This document shows, in pieces, positions 1 to 10,469 of a stretch of 64,000 nt of DNA; the first letter of the stretch is position 1; every line of letters starts with the position of its first letter. The stretch lies in assembly GCA_019775845.1 (NCBI GenBank), contig JADQAV010000051.1:1-64000 (forward strand). Reading direction: 5' to 3'. The notes under the pieces are model-generated. The model worked only from the letters and a program-made list of their open reading frames with translations, searched no databases and was not told the origin of the DNA. The translations under genes and the position numbers were made by a program. The DNA is from Myrmaecium sp. VS I D KN 1 (Eukaryota; Ascomycota; Dothideomycetes; Valsariales; Valsariaceae).

Positions 1-31
1 CTAACCCTAACCCTAACCCTAACCCTAACCC
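1..31. repeat. Telomere repeat tract
   Basis: Five uninterrupted CTAACC units open the window. This is the C-rich strand of a TTAGGG telomere running 5' to 3' into the chromosome, so position 1 is at or very near a physical chromosome end. Unique DNA follows directly at 32. The stretch 32-331 is G-rich and shows no gene. Confidence 0.97.
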
Positions 32-331
32 GCCGCGTTTCCACAGCAACCCCTTTAGCAGGCGTACGAGTTCGGCTTCAGGGATGAGGGCGGCGGTGAG
101 GAGGGCTGGGGCGGGGTTAGAAGGGGGGTGCCGAACGCGGCGCGAGGCGGATTGTAGGTGTGGGTAGATCCGTCGCAGGCAGTTGCGCAGGGTGGACTAG
201 TAGGTTTGGTAGGGGGTGGGGTTGAGGTCGGTGCCGGGTGTTGGGGGGGTGGTGGGGGAGGAGGAGGGGCTGGAGGGGCTGAGATCTGGAAGCCCGCCGT
301 AGGCGAACTAGTGGGCGATGATGGCGGGGAG

Positions 332-2137
332 TTAGAGGACGTAGAGGGCGTTTTCGAGCTCGGAGAGGCGGCGGGCGGATTCGGTGGTGGTGGTGGTGGG
401 GGTTGGTGGGGTGGGGGAGGTGGGACCGGTAGGGGATGAGGGGGCAGTTTCTGGTGAGGCGAAAGCGTCCTGGTAGCGGGTGAGCAGGGAGGCGTGGATC
501 TCCTGGACGTCGGTAAGGATCTCGTCGAAGGCCTGGTCGTCGGCGACTTTCTGGGCGTGCATGGCGGCGAGCTGGCCTTCTCGCTGCTGGAGAGTTGCTT
601 GCAGCGTCGCGAGCTGGGCGATGAGTTCCTGTAGCTTCTCCTCATACACCTCCTCGACCGCCTGACGGTGGCGGTTGGTGCTTCTCTCCTGCTCCGCCAG
701 CCTCGACTCCAGCGTGATCCGTTGCGCCTCTAGCTTCCCGCACCGAGCACGAAGAACATCGCCGTTCTTCTTCCAGTCGCGCTGCTCCTCCGCCAGCCGC
801 TCCTCCAGCCGCTGTACTTCCCACGTCAGGCTCGCGTTCTGAGCCTCGAGCTTCGCGGATTTGCTTTGAAAGAGCTCGAGGGTCTCCATGTACTCGTCTA
901 TGCATGCGTTGCACATCTCCCCGTCCAGCTCCTCGACGGCCTCCGCATGCGCTTTCTTCTCCCGCTCCAGCTGCGCCCGGAGGTCCTCCTCTTTTTTCTC
1001 CTGCCGCTTCGCCGCTGCCTGGTAACGGGCTTCGAGTTCGCGTTTCTCAGTCTCGCATGCTTCCAGCGCGTTTTCTGCCCGTTCGGCTCGTTCTCTGATT
1101 GTTCGGAGCATTGCCTGAGGAAGGGAAACCATCAGTTAGCGAAGTCTAGAAGAAGGAAGGAAGAAAGAACAGCGAAAACGACGAAACTAGAAACCGCCTA
1201 AACTCACCCCATCCCTCTCCCTCCCCACCCTCAACTCCTCCACCCTCTTCCGGCTACGCGCCAACTGATCCTGCGCCGCCGCCACCTGTCCCCTCATCAA
1301 CGACACCCTCCGCTCCTCCTCCTCCCCCCTCCCCTCCTCCAGCTCCCTCACCCGCTTTTCCAACTCCCGCTGTACCTGCGCCTGCTTCTCTTTCTCCCTC
1401 GCCCAACTCGCCGCCTGCGCCGCCATCTGCTCGTGCGCCTGCGCCCGTATCCGCTCCACCTCCCCCTGCATCCGCCGCCCCTCCTCCTGTAGCTGCCGGC
1501 GCTCGCGCATCCGCTTCTCCTCTTGCGCCTGCGCCTGCGCACGTATCCGCTCCATCTGCTTCTGCACCTCTGCTCTCTCCTGCGTATATCGGGCCTCCTG
1601 CGCCTTCCTCTCCTGCTTGTACCGTTCCAGCTGCTCCCTCACCTCCCTCTCCCTCTCCCTCGCCCTCACCCCCTCCTCCCCCCTCCTCCGTTCCTGATCC
1701 CTCATCAGCCGCTCCCTCTCCCTCTCCCTCTCCCTCAACAACCCCCCATTCAACCTCACCAACGCGCGTACGCGGCCGGGTAAGAACGCGAGATCCGCAA
1801 CTTGCTGGCGGAGCATCTGGATTTCTGCTTCGAGCGCGGGAGGAGCGGCGATGCTGGCGCTGCTGGCGCTGGGGTCGGGGCCCGGGGGCGCGGCGTGGTT
1901 GTTGTTGAGATTGGTGAGGGTGAGGTGGACGGTTGGTGCTGCTGTGGGAGGTAAGGGAGGTAAGGGGGGAGGCGCGAGGAGGAGGTACGTTGGTGTTGTT
2001 GTTGTTGTTTGTGGTGGTGGTGGTGGTGGTGGCGGTATGGCGGTGGCGACGGTGGTGTGTGGGTGGAGGATTAACGCGGTTTCGTGCGGGAGGGGCGTTT
2101 GCGGGTCGCGCATTTCGATGTCGGGGGTGGTGTCCAT
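332..2137 (-). CDS. Hypothetical two-exon coiled-coil protein, first gene from the telomere
   Basis: Exon 1 is 2137-1208 (310 codons) and exon 2 is 1114-332. The intron 1207-1115 (93 nt) has a GTGAGT donor and a CAG acceptor, is phase 0, and the exon 2 frame continues cleanly, giving about 570 aa. Residues 1-110 are rich in Pro and Thr, with homopolymer runs. Roughly residues 120-510 are dominated by Glu, Arg, Gln and Lys with heptad-like Leu/Ala spacing, that is a long coiled coil. A Pro/Ser/Thr linker lies near residues 530-555, before a short tail. No catalytic motif, signal peptide or membrane segment is visible. A structural or scaffolding role is only an inference from the coiled coil. 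If read without splicing, each half would still be a long open frame, so the joined model rests on the splice sites. I do not recognise the family. Confidence 0.72.
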
Positions 2138-2329
2138 GGGTGGATGGGTAGAGTACTGATGGATGGGATGGGGATTGAGATGGAGAGGTGAGGGAGGAGG
2201 GTGAGTTGGTGAATGGGGGAGTCGAGTTGGTTTGCTTACTTGGGGGTTGCTGAGTCAGGATGTCTTACTTTTTTTGCTCTTTTTTTTCTCTGGGCGGTGG
2301 GATGGGTGGGATTTGTCGGAGTGGGCAGG
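2138..2329. other. Short intergenic, promoter side of the coiled-coil gene
   Basis: G-rich upstream flank of the minus-strand gene, with an oligo-T stretch near 2270-2290. No ORF or distinct motif was seen. Confidence 0.4.
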
Positions 2330-3215
2330 ATTTATTCATAGGCTGGGATTAGGCAGATTCTGTCCGCCGTCGGGGAATGGGTAGGTTTTGTCCGCCGTCA
2401 GGGGAATAGGCAGGCTTAGCTAAGGTGAAGGGAATGGGCAGGTTCTCAGAAGTCCGCGGTGGTGGGAATAGGCAGGTTCTATCCGTGATACAGTGAAAGG
2501 ACAGGTTAGGAGCGAATGGGCAGGTTTTATCTAAGTCGGAGCGAATATTTATCCGTGGTGTAGCGGATAGGCAGGCTTTATCTAAGGCGAAGGGAATGGC
2601 CAGAGGACTGGGCAGGTTTTATCCGCAGCGGGGGACTGAGCAGGTTCTGTTTACGGTGGGGGGAATGGGAAGGTACTGTCCACGGAGGAAAGAATAGGCA
2701 GTCTTTATCCGCGGCGGAGGGAATGTGCAAGTTCTGTCCGGGGTGAAGGGAACGGGCAGTGTTTGTCCGCGGAGGAAGGAACAGGCAGGTTTTGTTCAAG
2801 GTGGAGGGAATGGGCAGGTTTGGTCCGAAGTATAAGGATTAGGCATGTTTTGTCCAAGGCGGAGGGAATGGGCAGATTCTGTCCGGGGGAGGAAATAGGT
2901 CGTTTATCCGCGGCGGAGGCAATGGCACAGGTTCTGTCCGGGGTAGAGGGATAGGCAGGTTTTATCTGCAGCGGAGTGAATGGGCAGGTTCTGTCTGAAG
3001 TAGAGCGACTTAGTACTTCTTATCCACGGCGGAGGGAATAGGTAGAGTCTGTTCGGGGGAGGGAATAGGTCGTTTATCCGCGGCAGAGGTAATAGGCAGG
3101 TTCTGTCCGGGGTGGAGGGATGGGTAGGTTCTGTCTATAGTAGAAGGAATGTAGCTGGTTCTGTCCGCGGTAGGTAGGAGGAATAGGCAGGCTCCGTCCG
3201 TAATAAAGCGAGCAT
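2330..3215. repeat. Degenerate subtelomeric minisatellite (about 30-35 bp units)
   Basis: About 25 imperfect head-to-tail copies of a unit built around GGCAGGTTCTGTCCG followed by a G/A-rich GGAGGGAAT linker. Units differ by point changes and small indels, so this is an old, not recently amplified, array. Isolated units recur near 3765-3825 beyond the inserted ABC fragment. Open frames across it are by-products of the repeat. Confidence 0.85.
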
Positions 3216-3990
3216 TACACTAGCAGTATTTCTACGGACGAACGGAGTGAAGACGGCGGTACACCGCTCAGCAGGGAGGTTATGTAAGACATCGCCCTGG
3301 TGCCGCAGGCGCCGGCGCTGTTCACAGGCAGTGCCGCGTTCAACGTGTCCCTAGGCGTACGGGACGGGGACGAGCCGAGCCGGGCGGAGATCCAGGAAGC
3401 GTGCCGGCTGGCGTCTATACACGACGTCATTGGCGCGCTGCCGGAAGGCTACGATACCGACCTAGGCCCGTCGGCGAGCGCGCTGTTAGGCGGTTAGCGG
3501 CAGCGGCTTAGCATCGCCCGGGCGTTAGTCCGGAAGCCCCGGGTGCTGGTGTTGGACGAGAGCACGAGCGCGTTGGATGCGGAGAGCGAGGGCCGGGTGA
3601 TGGAGGCGCTCGAGCGGGTGCGGAGCGAGTGGGGATATCTAGGGAAGTATACTACTCTCGCTGCTTATATATATATATATATACCTAGCTAGCAGCATCG
3701 AGAACGGCCTTGGTGGACGGTGTTGGAATCGAATGGGCAGCTTGTACCGAACTGTAGTAGACGAGGAACGGGCAGGTTTTAACCGCGGTGGGGGAATAGG
3801 CAGGTTCTGTCCGTGATAAAAGCGAGCATTCCACTGGCAGTATTCCGATGGACGAACGGAGTGAAGAAGGATATCTGGGGGAGTATGCTGCTGTTACTAC
3901 TTATATATATACGTAGCTAGCAGCACTGAGGAGCGCCTTGTAGACGGTAGTAGAATCGAAAGGGCAGCTCAAACCGAACTGTAGTAGTTA
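3195..3990. repeat. Duplicated subtelomeric block, one copy interrupted
   Basis: The segment at about 3195-3253 plus 3633-3765 is repeated as one uninterrupted piece at about 3803-3990. Shared landmarks are GACGAACGGAGTGAAGA, GGATATCT, the TATATATA stretch, CTAGCAGCA and CCGAACTGTAGTAG. In the left copy, 379 bp (3254-3632) lie between GTGAAGA and GGATATCT; in the right copy these two motifs are adjacent at 3867/3868. The right copy therefore looks like the empty-site version. Confidence 0.8.
3254..3632 (+). pseudogene. ABC transporter nucleotide-binding-domain fragment
   Basis: The frame around 3284-3630 reads as the middle of an ABC exporter ATPase. It holds a Q-loop (IALVPQAPALFTG), a signature region LLGG followed by [10 protein letters not shown], Walker B VLVLDE, and a D-loop SALD. 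The Walker A part and all transmembrane segments are absent, so only about 115 codons of an approximately 250-residue NBD survive. The Gln of the LSGGQ-type signature is a TAG stop at 3495-3497, and a TAA sits just before the Q-loop segment. Both are explained by C to T at CpA from Gln codons, which is the RIP signature. The fragment is inserted in one copy of a local duplication. It is clearly non-functional. The source gene would be a full-length ABCB- or ABCC-type exporter elsewhere in the genome. Confidence 0.85.
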
Positions 3991-4439
3991 AGGAGGTGCC
4001 TCGATATTTACTTCTCCCCCGGGAACTTATACTCTTCACGTCCGTCTCGCCTCCTAAGATCGAAGTGTTCTTCCCTCACCTACCTTAGCGGACGCAGCTA
4101 GGGAGGAAGCGACTATGCGGAGCGCGTTTGGGGGATTACCAGATCTGGAGAGTGACACTCGTCCTAGAGAGGTTAGAGCCGGGCCACTTTCTCAGAGGGA
4201 GGTGAAGAGGAATAGGAAGGAAAGAAGAAGAAAAGACGGAGAGCGGGAATGCGAGCTAATTCGACCTGGCCCGAGTTATCAAACACATCCTGCCTAACCC
4301 TCGAAACCTTACTTTCCCTCTTTCGATGAATATATCCGCGGTATGAGCAGAGGCAGCCTGGTTGGGAAATAGCAAGCAGCTGGCCCACACTGCCGTAGCC
4401 TGCCTCACGCCGTCGAGCTTGTGTTGCACCGTACAGGCG
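3991..4439. other. Intergenic, no gene recognised
   Basis: Mixed-composition DNA between the duplicated block and the charged-repeat region. A 60-codon open frame (4115-4297) is Arg/Glu-rich from purine bias and has no recognisable feature. Confidence 0.4.
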
Positions 4440-5500
4440 GGAGTCGAATTATTCTTATTAGAAGTACGGATCTCAGACGTATCATCCAGCGTTAGCGTAA
4501 GGAAGGGATGTGATACGAAATGGCACCAAGGAAGGCGAAAAGAGGAGGGAGAAGCTGGAGAGGAAGCTGAAAAAGAAGCTGCAGAAGAAGCTGAAGAAGA
4601 AGCTGAAGACGAAGCTAAGAAAAAGCTGAAGACGAAGCTGAAGAAGAGGCTGAAGAAGAGGCTGAAGAACCTCGTGAGGAAAGAAAGAGCGGCTAGTCCA
4701 AACAGGCATACCCTACTGAACGCCGTCCCAGCCATAGTAGATGGCATCATCAAGCGGAAGCAAGGCGGCAAGAAGGAAAGACAGAGTATAAGAGCAGATA
4801 TATCACATGTAGCCTGGTCTGCGCCCGGCCTGGTCTCTACCGCACCAGGGCGTCCGCGTATCTCGCACACATACTGCGCTTATGAGAATGCAGTGAATGA
4901 TGTTGCGCTTGGTTATAATATCTATGCGTGGAGATGCTTCGAAGGGAAGACTACGGCCCTCCCAGCCGTGTCGACTGGTATCGAGATCGCGCATCGGCAT
5001 GCCGTGCAGGCCCATCTAATTCGAGGCACAATTCCTATTGAACCTTTCACAGCGTCAGCGTCAGGAAGGGATGGGATGTGAATAGCGTACCGAGGAAGGG
5101 TAGAAGAAGAAGAGGAAGAGGAAGAGGAAGAAGCCGAAGAAGAACTCCGTAAGGAAAGAAAGAGCAGCCAGTCCAAATAGCCATGACCTGCTAAACGCTG
5201 GCACAGCCTCCGTCACGATACGAAGGCGGGATACTGCGCCATCAGGAGTCTAATTAAGAATCATATACCGTCAGCATTAGTAAGAGATTGGACAGGAAAA
5301 GGACAGCGAGAGAGGGGAGGTGAATCCGAAGAAGAAGCTGAGGAAGTTAAAGAAGAACAGGCAAATAAATGAAGGGAGAGAAAAGAAAAAAAAGGAGAAG
5401 GAGGAAGAAGAAGAAGAGGAGGAGGAGGAGGAGGAGGAGGAGAAAAAGGTGCCAGAGAAAGAGGACGACGAAGAGAAGAAATAGCGAAAGGAAGAAGAAG
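4440..5500. repeat. Degenerate tandem block with GAAGCTGAAGAA-type microsatellites
   Basis: Related segments recur in order. A leader (CAGCGTTAGCGTAAGGAAGGG near 4479, similar at 5050, weaker at 5270) is followed by purine-rich GAA/GCT repeats (4540-4665, 5100-5140, 5395-5520). A trailer (GGAAAGAAAGAGC, then AGTCCAAA) follows at about 4677-4700 and 5152-5176. The plus-strand frame 4362-5081 encodes Glu/Ala/Lys-rich repeats that simply translate the microsatellite. I do not call a gene. Confidence 0.6.
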
Positions 5501-6140
5501 AGGAAGAAGCGGAAGAAAGGGGACTTATTACCGTGGACTCCCTTATCTCCGCCGTCCATACCGCCGCCTTCCCTCCTAGGATAAAGGTTACTGCTACTCC
5601 CGCCGCGATTCCGGCTGGATCGCACCTTCCCTCCGCGCCGCGGCGCAGCACAACCGCCACCGCCTCGCCCTCGCCGGTGTCCGCCTACACGATGACTAAG
5701 ATCGGTGGTTTTAAACGGTGCCTATGGTGGAGCATCATCCACCTCGCCTGGTAGAGAGGGAGGTCCAAGCCGTGACCTCGGGGGAGTCGGTTGATGTAGG
5801 GGACGGCGTGCTTAGGGAGTTAGAGGAGAAGGACTAAGATGGAGAGGGACTCTTTTAAGGTGTAACTACGCCTATACCTGATAGTATGGCCGCCTTCTTT
5901 CACCGGTCCAGTTTAGAGGTGCCTGAAGCTACTATTACTGATGTCTCTTCTCTATATCAGATAATAAACGGGAGTAGGTACGAACTAGGAGAAGGTAATA
6001 CTAGAGAAGCCTTCTGGAATTTAGGAATCCGCTTTGCCACCTCCGGACGAGCCTGCCAGGTTGTACTTACCGCTTTTTCCTACCCAGCTACCTTTAGGTT
6101 TACTCTCTGCTTCCCCTCCACGGCGGATATTACCTGTTAA
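5501..6140. other. Unassigned transition DNA with small ORFs
   Basis: Codon-like, GC-balanced DNA leading up to the AT-rich block. Small plus-strand frames (5533-5754 and 5886-6140, 73 and 84 codons) show no motif, signal peptide or family resemblance that I recognise. They may be decayed gene pieces. CpA and TpG are still normal here, so the RIP boundary lies at about 6140. Confidence 0.35.
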
Positions 6141-6306
6141 ACAAGCTTCATCTTAATAAGGGGAGTTAGGAGCCGGAAACTAGGAGCGACGGGCTCCCTC
6201 TTATCTAGCGGCTGCTAGTACTACTTATTAATAGCGAGAATAGTTACCTAGTACTTATAAGGTCCTTCTACTCTCTCTATATCTTCCTCCTTATTACTAA
6301 CGCCTA

Positions 6307-6324
6307 ATCGTAACCCTAACCCTA
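6307..6324. repeat. Interstitial telomere-like motif
   Basis: Two and a half CCCTAA-type units, in the same orientation as the terminal tract, lie 6.3 kb inside the chromosome at the very start of the RIP block. They are too short to act as a telomere. The motif may mark an old end or junction, or be chance. Confidence 0.5.
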
Positions 6325-7204
6325 GCTTTAAAATTTATAAAGGGCGTTACTATAAGACTAGTAAAGGAGTAAATTACTCCGGCTATCTAGTAGCTAACTC
6401 CTTAGTTTTAATATACTTTTAATACTAACTTAACTATTAACCCTAGAATTAGTAGATTGGTAATTTAAAAGTACTTAGATAGTAATATAGTATAAAGAGT
6501 ACTAAGTAGTATTAAAGGATATTTAATACTAGTATATACTTATATAACTTAGTAAGTATTATTACGATATTAAAGAGGTCTAAAATATAAATAAAAAGAG
6601 TTTATTTTCTAAAAGAAGGAGTATAGGAAACGCTTTAATTATTAAGATATATTTATTCGAGTGGTACTACCCGGGTTATATTATAGTATGTAATAGAAAG
6701 GAGGGTAAGGAATAGTAATAATTTTAGTTAGATTTTAGAGAAGGCTAGTTATTAGCTAATAGTAAAAAATAAACTAAATACTAGATCTTTATACTTATAT
6801 TATTAAACCTTATATATTAATTCTAGATTAAGTAACTACCTCTTAATTATTTCTAGATATAGATTAAGATAATAAAGCGTTAAAGACTAGGTATAATTAA
6901 GGTTTCCTATCTTACTAAAAATAGGATTAGTAATACTTTAATAAGTATAAAGCTACTAGAAGGGCCCTTTTTACTAGAAGTTATAAGCGAGGACGAACTT
7001 AAATAGATAAACTCTAATAATTACCTTTAGTTACTTAACCGAGTAGATATAAGAGGCTTATAAGAAGTATAGAGTAATATTTAAAAAAAAATAAAAAGAC
7101 TACTCTAGGGAAGGCTAGGATATATAAAGAGTTTAGTAGGGTTTTAGTAGTAGATATCTGCTAATACTCTTACCTTATATAGTAGGATACTAAGCCCCTA
7201 TATA

Positions 7205-7790
7205 AAAAAAACCGGCTTATAGTATTAGCCGGGTTATACTATATATTAGTATTAAATTAGCTAGATCTGCTATAAACTAACTTAATATATATTAAATCGG
7301 CTCGATAAGTATTAAACCGGCTAGATATATATTAAACCGGCTTAATAAGTATTAAACTAGCTAAACGCGTATTAAACTAACTTAATAAAAGTTAAATTAG
7401 CTAGTTATTAATCGCGACTATTAAATTAGCTTAATATATATTAAACCGGCTTAATATAGACCCCGACTATTAAATTAGCTAGATTTACTATAAATTAGCT
7501 AAATATATATTAGACTAGTTAGATATATATTAGACTAGCTAGATATTAACTATAATTATTAAATTAGCTAAAGATATATTAAATTAGCTAAAGATATATT
7601 AAATTAGCTAGATATTAATCGCGACTATTAAATCGGCTAGATATATATTAAACTAGCTAGACTTTAGTTAGAATTAGCTAGATAGTATATTAAATAGGCT
7701 GGACTTTAGTTATAACTAGCTATATACTTTATATTAATAAATTTACATATAATTACCGACTTATAAACCAGCTAGATCTAAATTAAAATC
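7205..7790. repeat. AT-rich minisatellite (about 20-24 bp units)
   Basis: More than twenty imperfect units of the type ATTAAACTAGCTAGATATAT, some retaining ATTAAACCGGCT. The CCGG-containing units are the less mutated ones; the others fit C to T and G to A decay. Confidence 0.75.
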
Positions 7791-7829
7791 TACTAGTTAC
7801 TAGCTAATTTACGTTAATAAGCTCGTAAA

Positions 7830-8200
7830 ATATTCTTTTTAATATTTTTTATATTTTTTTAGTATAAATTCGGATGGATTTAGCAGGATATATACTTAGG
7901 CTTTTTTAACTTTAGTATACTCCCTAAATATTAGTAAGTATTCTACTATTTTTATTTTATTTTTATTTATTTTATTTAAAAAGTTACCTTTTTTATCTAA
8001 GTTCTTTAGAAAGTATCTTACTTTCTATTTTAGAATCCTTTAATTTTTTATTTACTTAATAAAAAAATTTAAAAGAGTTCCTAGAGATACCTATATATAT
8101 CCTTACTATAAGCTAAGAATATATAGTCTATATAATAAGTATAGATTTTATAATTAACTTATTTAGTCTAAAAATCCGAAAAATTAGAAGAAAAATAAAA
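7830..8200. repeat. Dispersed repeat, copy 1 (second copy at 55940-56330)
   Basis: Shares with 55940-56330, in the same orientation, a T-rich leader, ACTTTATTTAAAAAGTTA-like and TTTAGAAAGT motifs, AGATACCT, and AGTCTATATAATA followed by GTATAGATT and AATTTATTTAGT. The two copies sit in different RIP blocks, which shows both were seeded by the same element family. The family is not identified. Confidence 0.6.
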
Positions 8201-8229
8201 AGAAAGAGAAAAAAATAAAAAAAATAAGT

Positions 8230-8575
8230 CTATAAAGAGGTCTATAAGAAAGTCTATAAAAAGGTTTATAGGGAGCTTATAAAAGGACCTATAAAGCTAC
8301 GAGGAAGGCTATAAGGGAGGCTGTAAGGGAGGCTATAAGGAGGGCTATAAGGGAGGCTATAAGGGAGGCTATAAGGTAATTAATTTTAGCTCCCTAAGGG
8401 TATTAAAATCCGAGAGTCTTAGTAGGGTCTTAGCGTAAGGAATACTAAAATTCTAAGGCTAAAATCTAAGAGTCTTAGCAGGGCCTCGGTAGGGTCTTAG
8501 TATAAGGAATATTAGAACTTAGGTAAGAGGTTAAAATCTAAGAGGGTCTTAGTATAAGGAATACTAAACTTCCTT
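8230..8575. repeat. Two short tandem arrays
   Basis: Positions 8230-8378 hold about ten units of a 12-13 bp GGCTATAAGGGA-type repeat. Directly after it, 8385-8570 holds three longer units containing AGAGTCTTAGTAGGGTCTTA and TAAGGAATACTAAA. Both are degenerate. Confidence 0.7.
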
Positions 8576-9139
8576 AGAAACTTTAAATATATATTATAAA
8601 ATAACTACGCGTTTAATCCGGGCGGTAAGTATAGCGTTTTACTTATACTAGTAAGGAGAATTTCTTACTAATTTTCTTATATTTTTATAATTTTTCTATA
8701 CTAAATAGCTTATACTTAAAGTTAAAAGCTAGCTAATACTCTTATCTTATATAGTAGAGTACTAAGCCCCGATATAAAAAAAACCGGCTGTAAGTATTAG
8801 CTAGGTTATACTATATATTAGAGCTTAGGAAGGAATATAAGTAGTAGTATATTAAATAGGAAAGTTAAGCTAAAAGTATAATTAAAATAAGAATATTACT
8901 AATATAATATTAAGGATAGTTAACCGCAGGGTAGATTATATAGTAGACGGACGAGTAGAAGAAGCTAGTTATTAGTAAAACTAATAATAATATATACTAG
9001 CTTAGTTTAATAAATACTTAAATAATTACTTAAGTAGTCCTTAATAAGTCTCGCGATATAGAACTATAACCTAATATAAAGTTTTAAAAAGATTAATAAC
9101 TTAATAACTCTTTAAGCGATACTAGGATAGCTCTATAAG

Positions 9140-9420
9140 ATATAACTATAATTATATATAGAGTTTTACTAGTACTAGTAGTTAGATAGTAAATAATATA
9201 GTATATAAATAGTCCCGCTATATATAGCTATAACTTTATATAGAGTTTTAGTTATATTAGTAGCTAGGTAGTAAATAGAACAGTCTATTAATAGCCTCTT
9301 AATATATAACTATAATTCTATATAGAGTTTTAGTTATATTAGTAGTTAGGCGGCGAATTAAGCAGTCTGCTAATAGTACTATAATATAGAGTTATAGTTA
9401 TCTATTAATTATATAGTAAA
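9140..9420. repeat. Tandem repeat, about 82 bp period, over three copies
   Basis: The phrase CTATAACT, then TATATAGAGTTTTA and AGTAGTTAG/AGTAGCTAG, recurs near 9145, 9227 and 9308 with a partial unit after. The units are RIP-mutated. Confidence 0.65.
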
Positions 9421-10469
9421 CTTAATAGTATATATATATCCGGTTAATTTATAACTATAATTCTACGTATAGTTATAGTTAGTAGGGGGGTTAGTTCGTA
9501 GTAAAGAGGGGTTAATTAGTAGTAGATAGGGGTCGATTAATAGTAGATAGGAGTTAGTAGATAGTAGATATAAGTTAGTTAGGTTTTCTTTTTTAGTAGT
9601 AGTAGGGGGGTTTAGTAGATAGAATAGGGAGGTCTTTTTTTTAAAAGCTTATATAGGATTCTAAGAGGGATCCTATTCTACGCTAAGACCCCTAAAAACT
9701 AACTTAATTCTAATAGGAATTAGGACCCGAATCCCTAATCTAGAGCTAATAAATATAATATATACGCGGATAGGAAAGGGAATTTCTTACTAATCCTCTC
9801 TTTAAGTAAGTCTATTCTTTACTATAGTATAGTAAATACGTTTTTTAATATTACGGAAGGCTAGTAAGGTTAGAAATAAGTAGTTAGAGCTTTAAGAAGA
9901 AGTAGTAGTCTAGTCTATAGTTTAGGTTAAATACTAATAAAGAGAGTATAATAACTAGTATATATAAGGATATTAATCTCCGCAAGGTAGGGAGGTAGGG
10001 ATATAGTATCGGAACGTTAGTTAAAATAATAGTAAATTAGTAAAGTACCTAAGTAGTAGTAGTAATAATATAGTAGTAACGCTCGGTAACTCTTAAACGT
10101 TAAGGTATTAAGATACTTATAGTAAGCTACGTAAGAAGGATTAATTTACACGGTATAATTAATCTAAAAAAGCTTAAATATAGTATATTAATATAATTAA
10201 GGCTGTTAGGTAGCTTAAGACGTATTAAAGTCTTACTTACTACTTATAGCTAGAGCTTTTACCTAGGTACTATAGTATAACGAACCTCTAACTATACTAT
10301 AATTTAATAGCTAAATTAAATACGGAGAAGACTAGGTTATATTTTATAAAAGACTTAAATAACCTTAAGTAGTTAGTAAATACTCTATAGAAGATTAAGT
10401 TTAAGTTAGTACCTAAGGTACTTATCCCGGTAAAGCTGTAGTAGCAGGGTAATTAAATAAATAATCTTA

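Larger units (their letters stand above)
7160..8820. repeat. Pair of direct repeats about 90 bp long (7160-7249 and 8731-8820)
   Basis: Both copies share CTAATACTCTTA, then CTTATATAGTAG, ACTAAGCCCC, an A-run with AAACCGGCT, and TTATACTATATATTAG, in the same order and orientation about 1.57 kb apart. They enclose the tandem arrays at 7205-7700 and 8230-8570. They could be ends of a degraded element or a segmental duplication; which one cannot be told. Confidence 0.65.
6141..10469. other. AT-rich RIP block 1
   Basis: About 4.3 kb of very AT-rich DNA in which CpA and TpG dinucleotides are almost absent and TpA dominates on both strands. This is what saturating RIP leaves. There is no open frame of useful length. 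Recognisable content is limited to the tandem arrays, the paired repeats and the telomere-like motif listed separately. The stretches at about 6330-7140 and 9850-10450 probably derive from a coding element, but I cannot assign a family. Confidence 0.85.

Noticed and set aside
158-439. Gly-rich 93-codon plus-strand frame near the telomere
   Set aside because: Produced by G-rich DNA opposite and beyond the coiled-coil gene; homopolymeric glycine, no gene signals.
4362-5081. 239-codon Glu/Ala/Lys-rich frame
   Set aside because: Central part is a translated microsatellite. The flanks lack any recognisable domain and the same cassette is repeated out of frame downstream.
8230-8575. Short regular repeats that could suggest a CRISPR array
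   Set aside because: Units are contiguous with no unique spacers, and the DNA is fungal. These are microsatellites.
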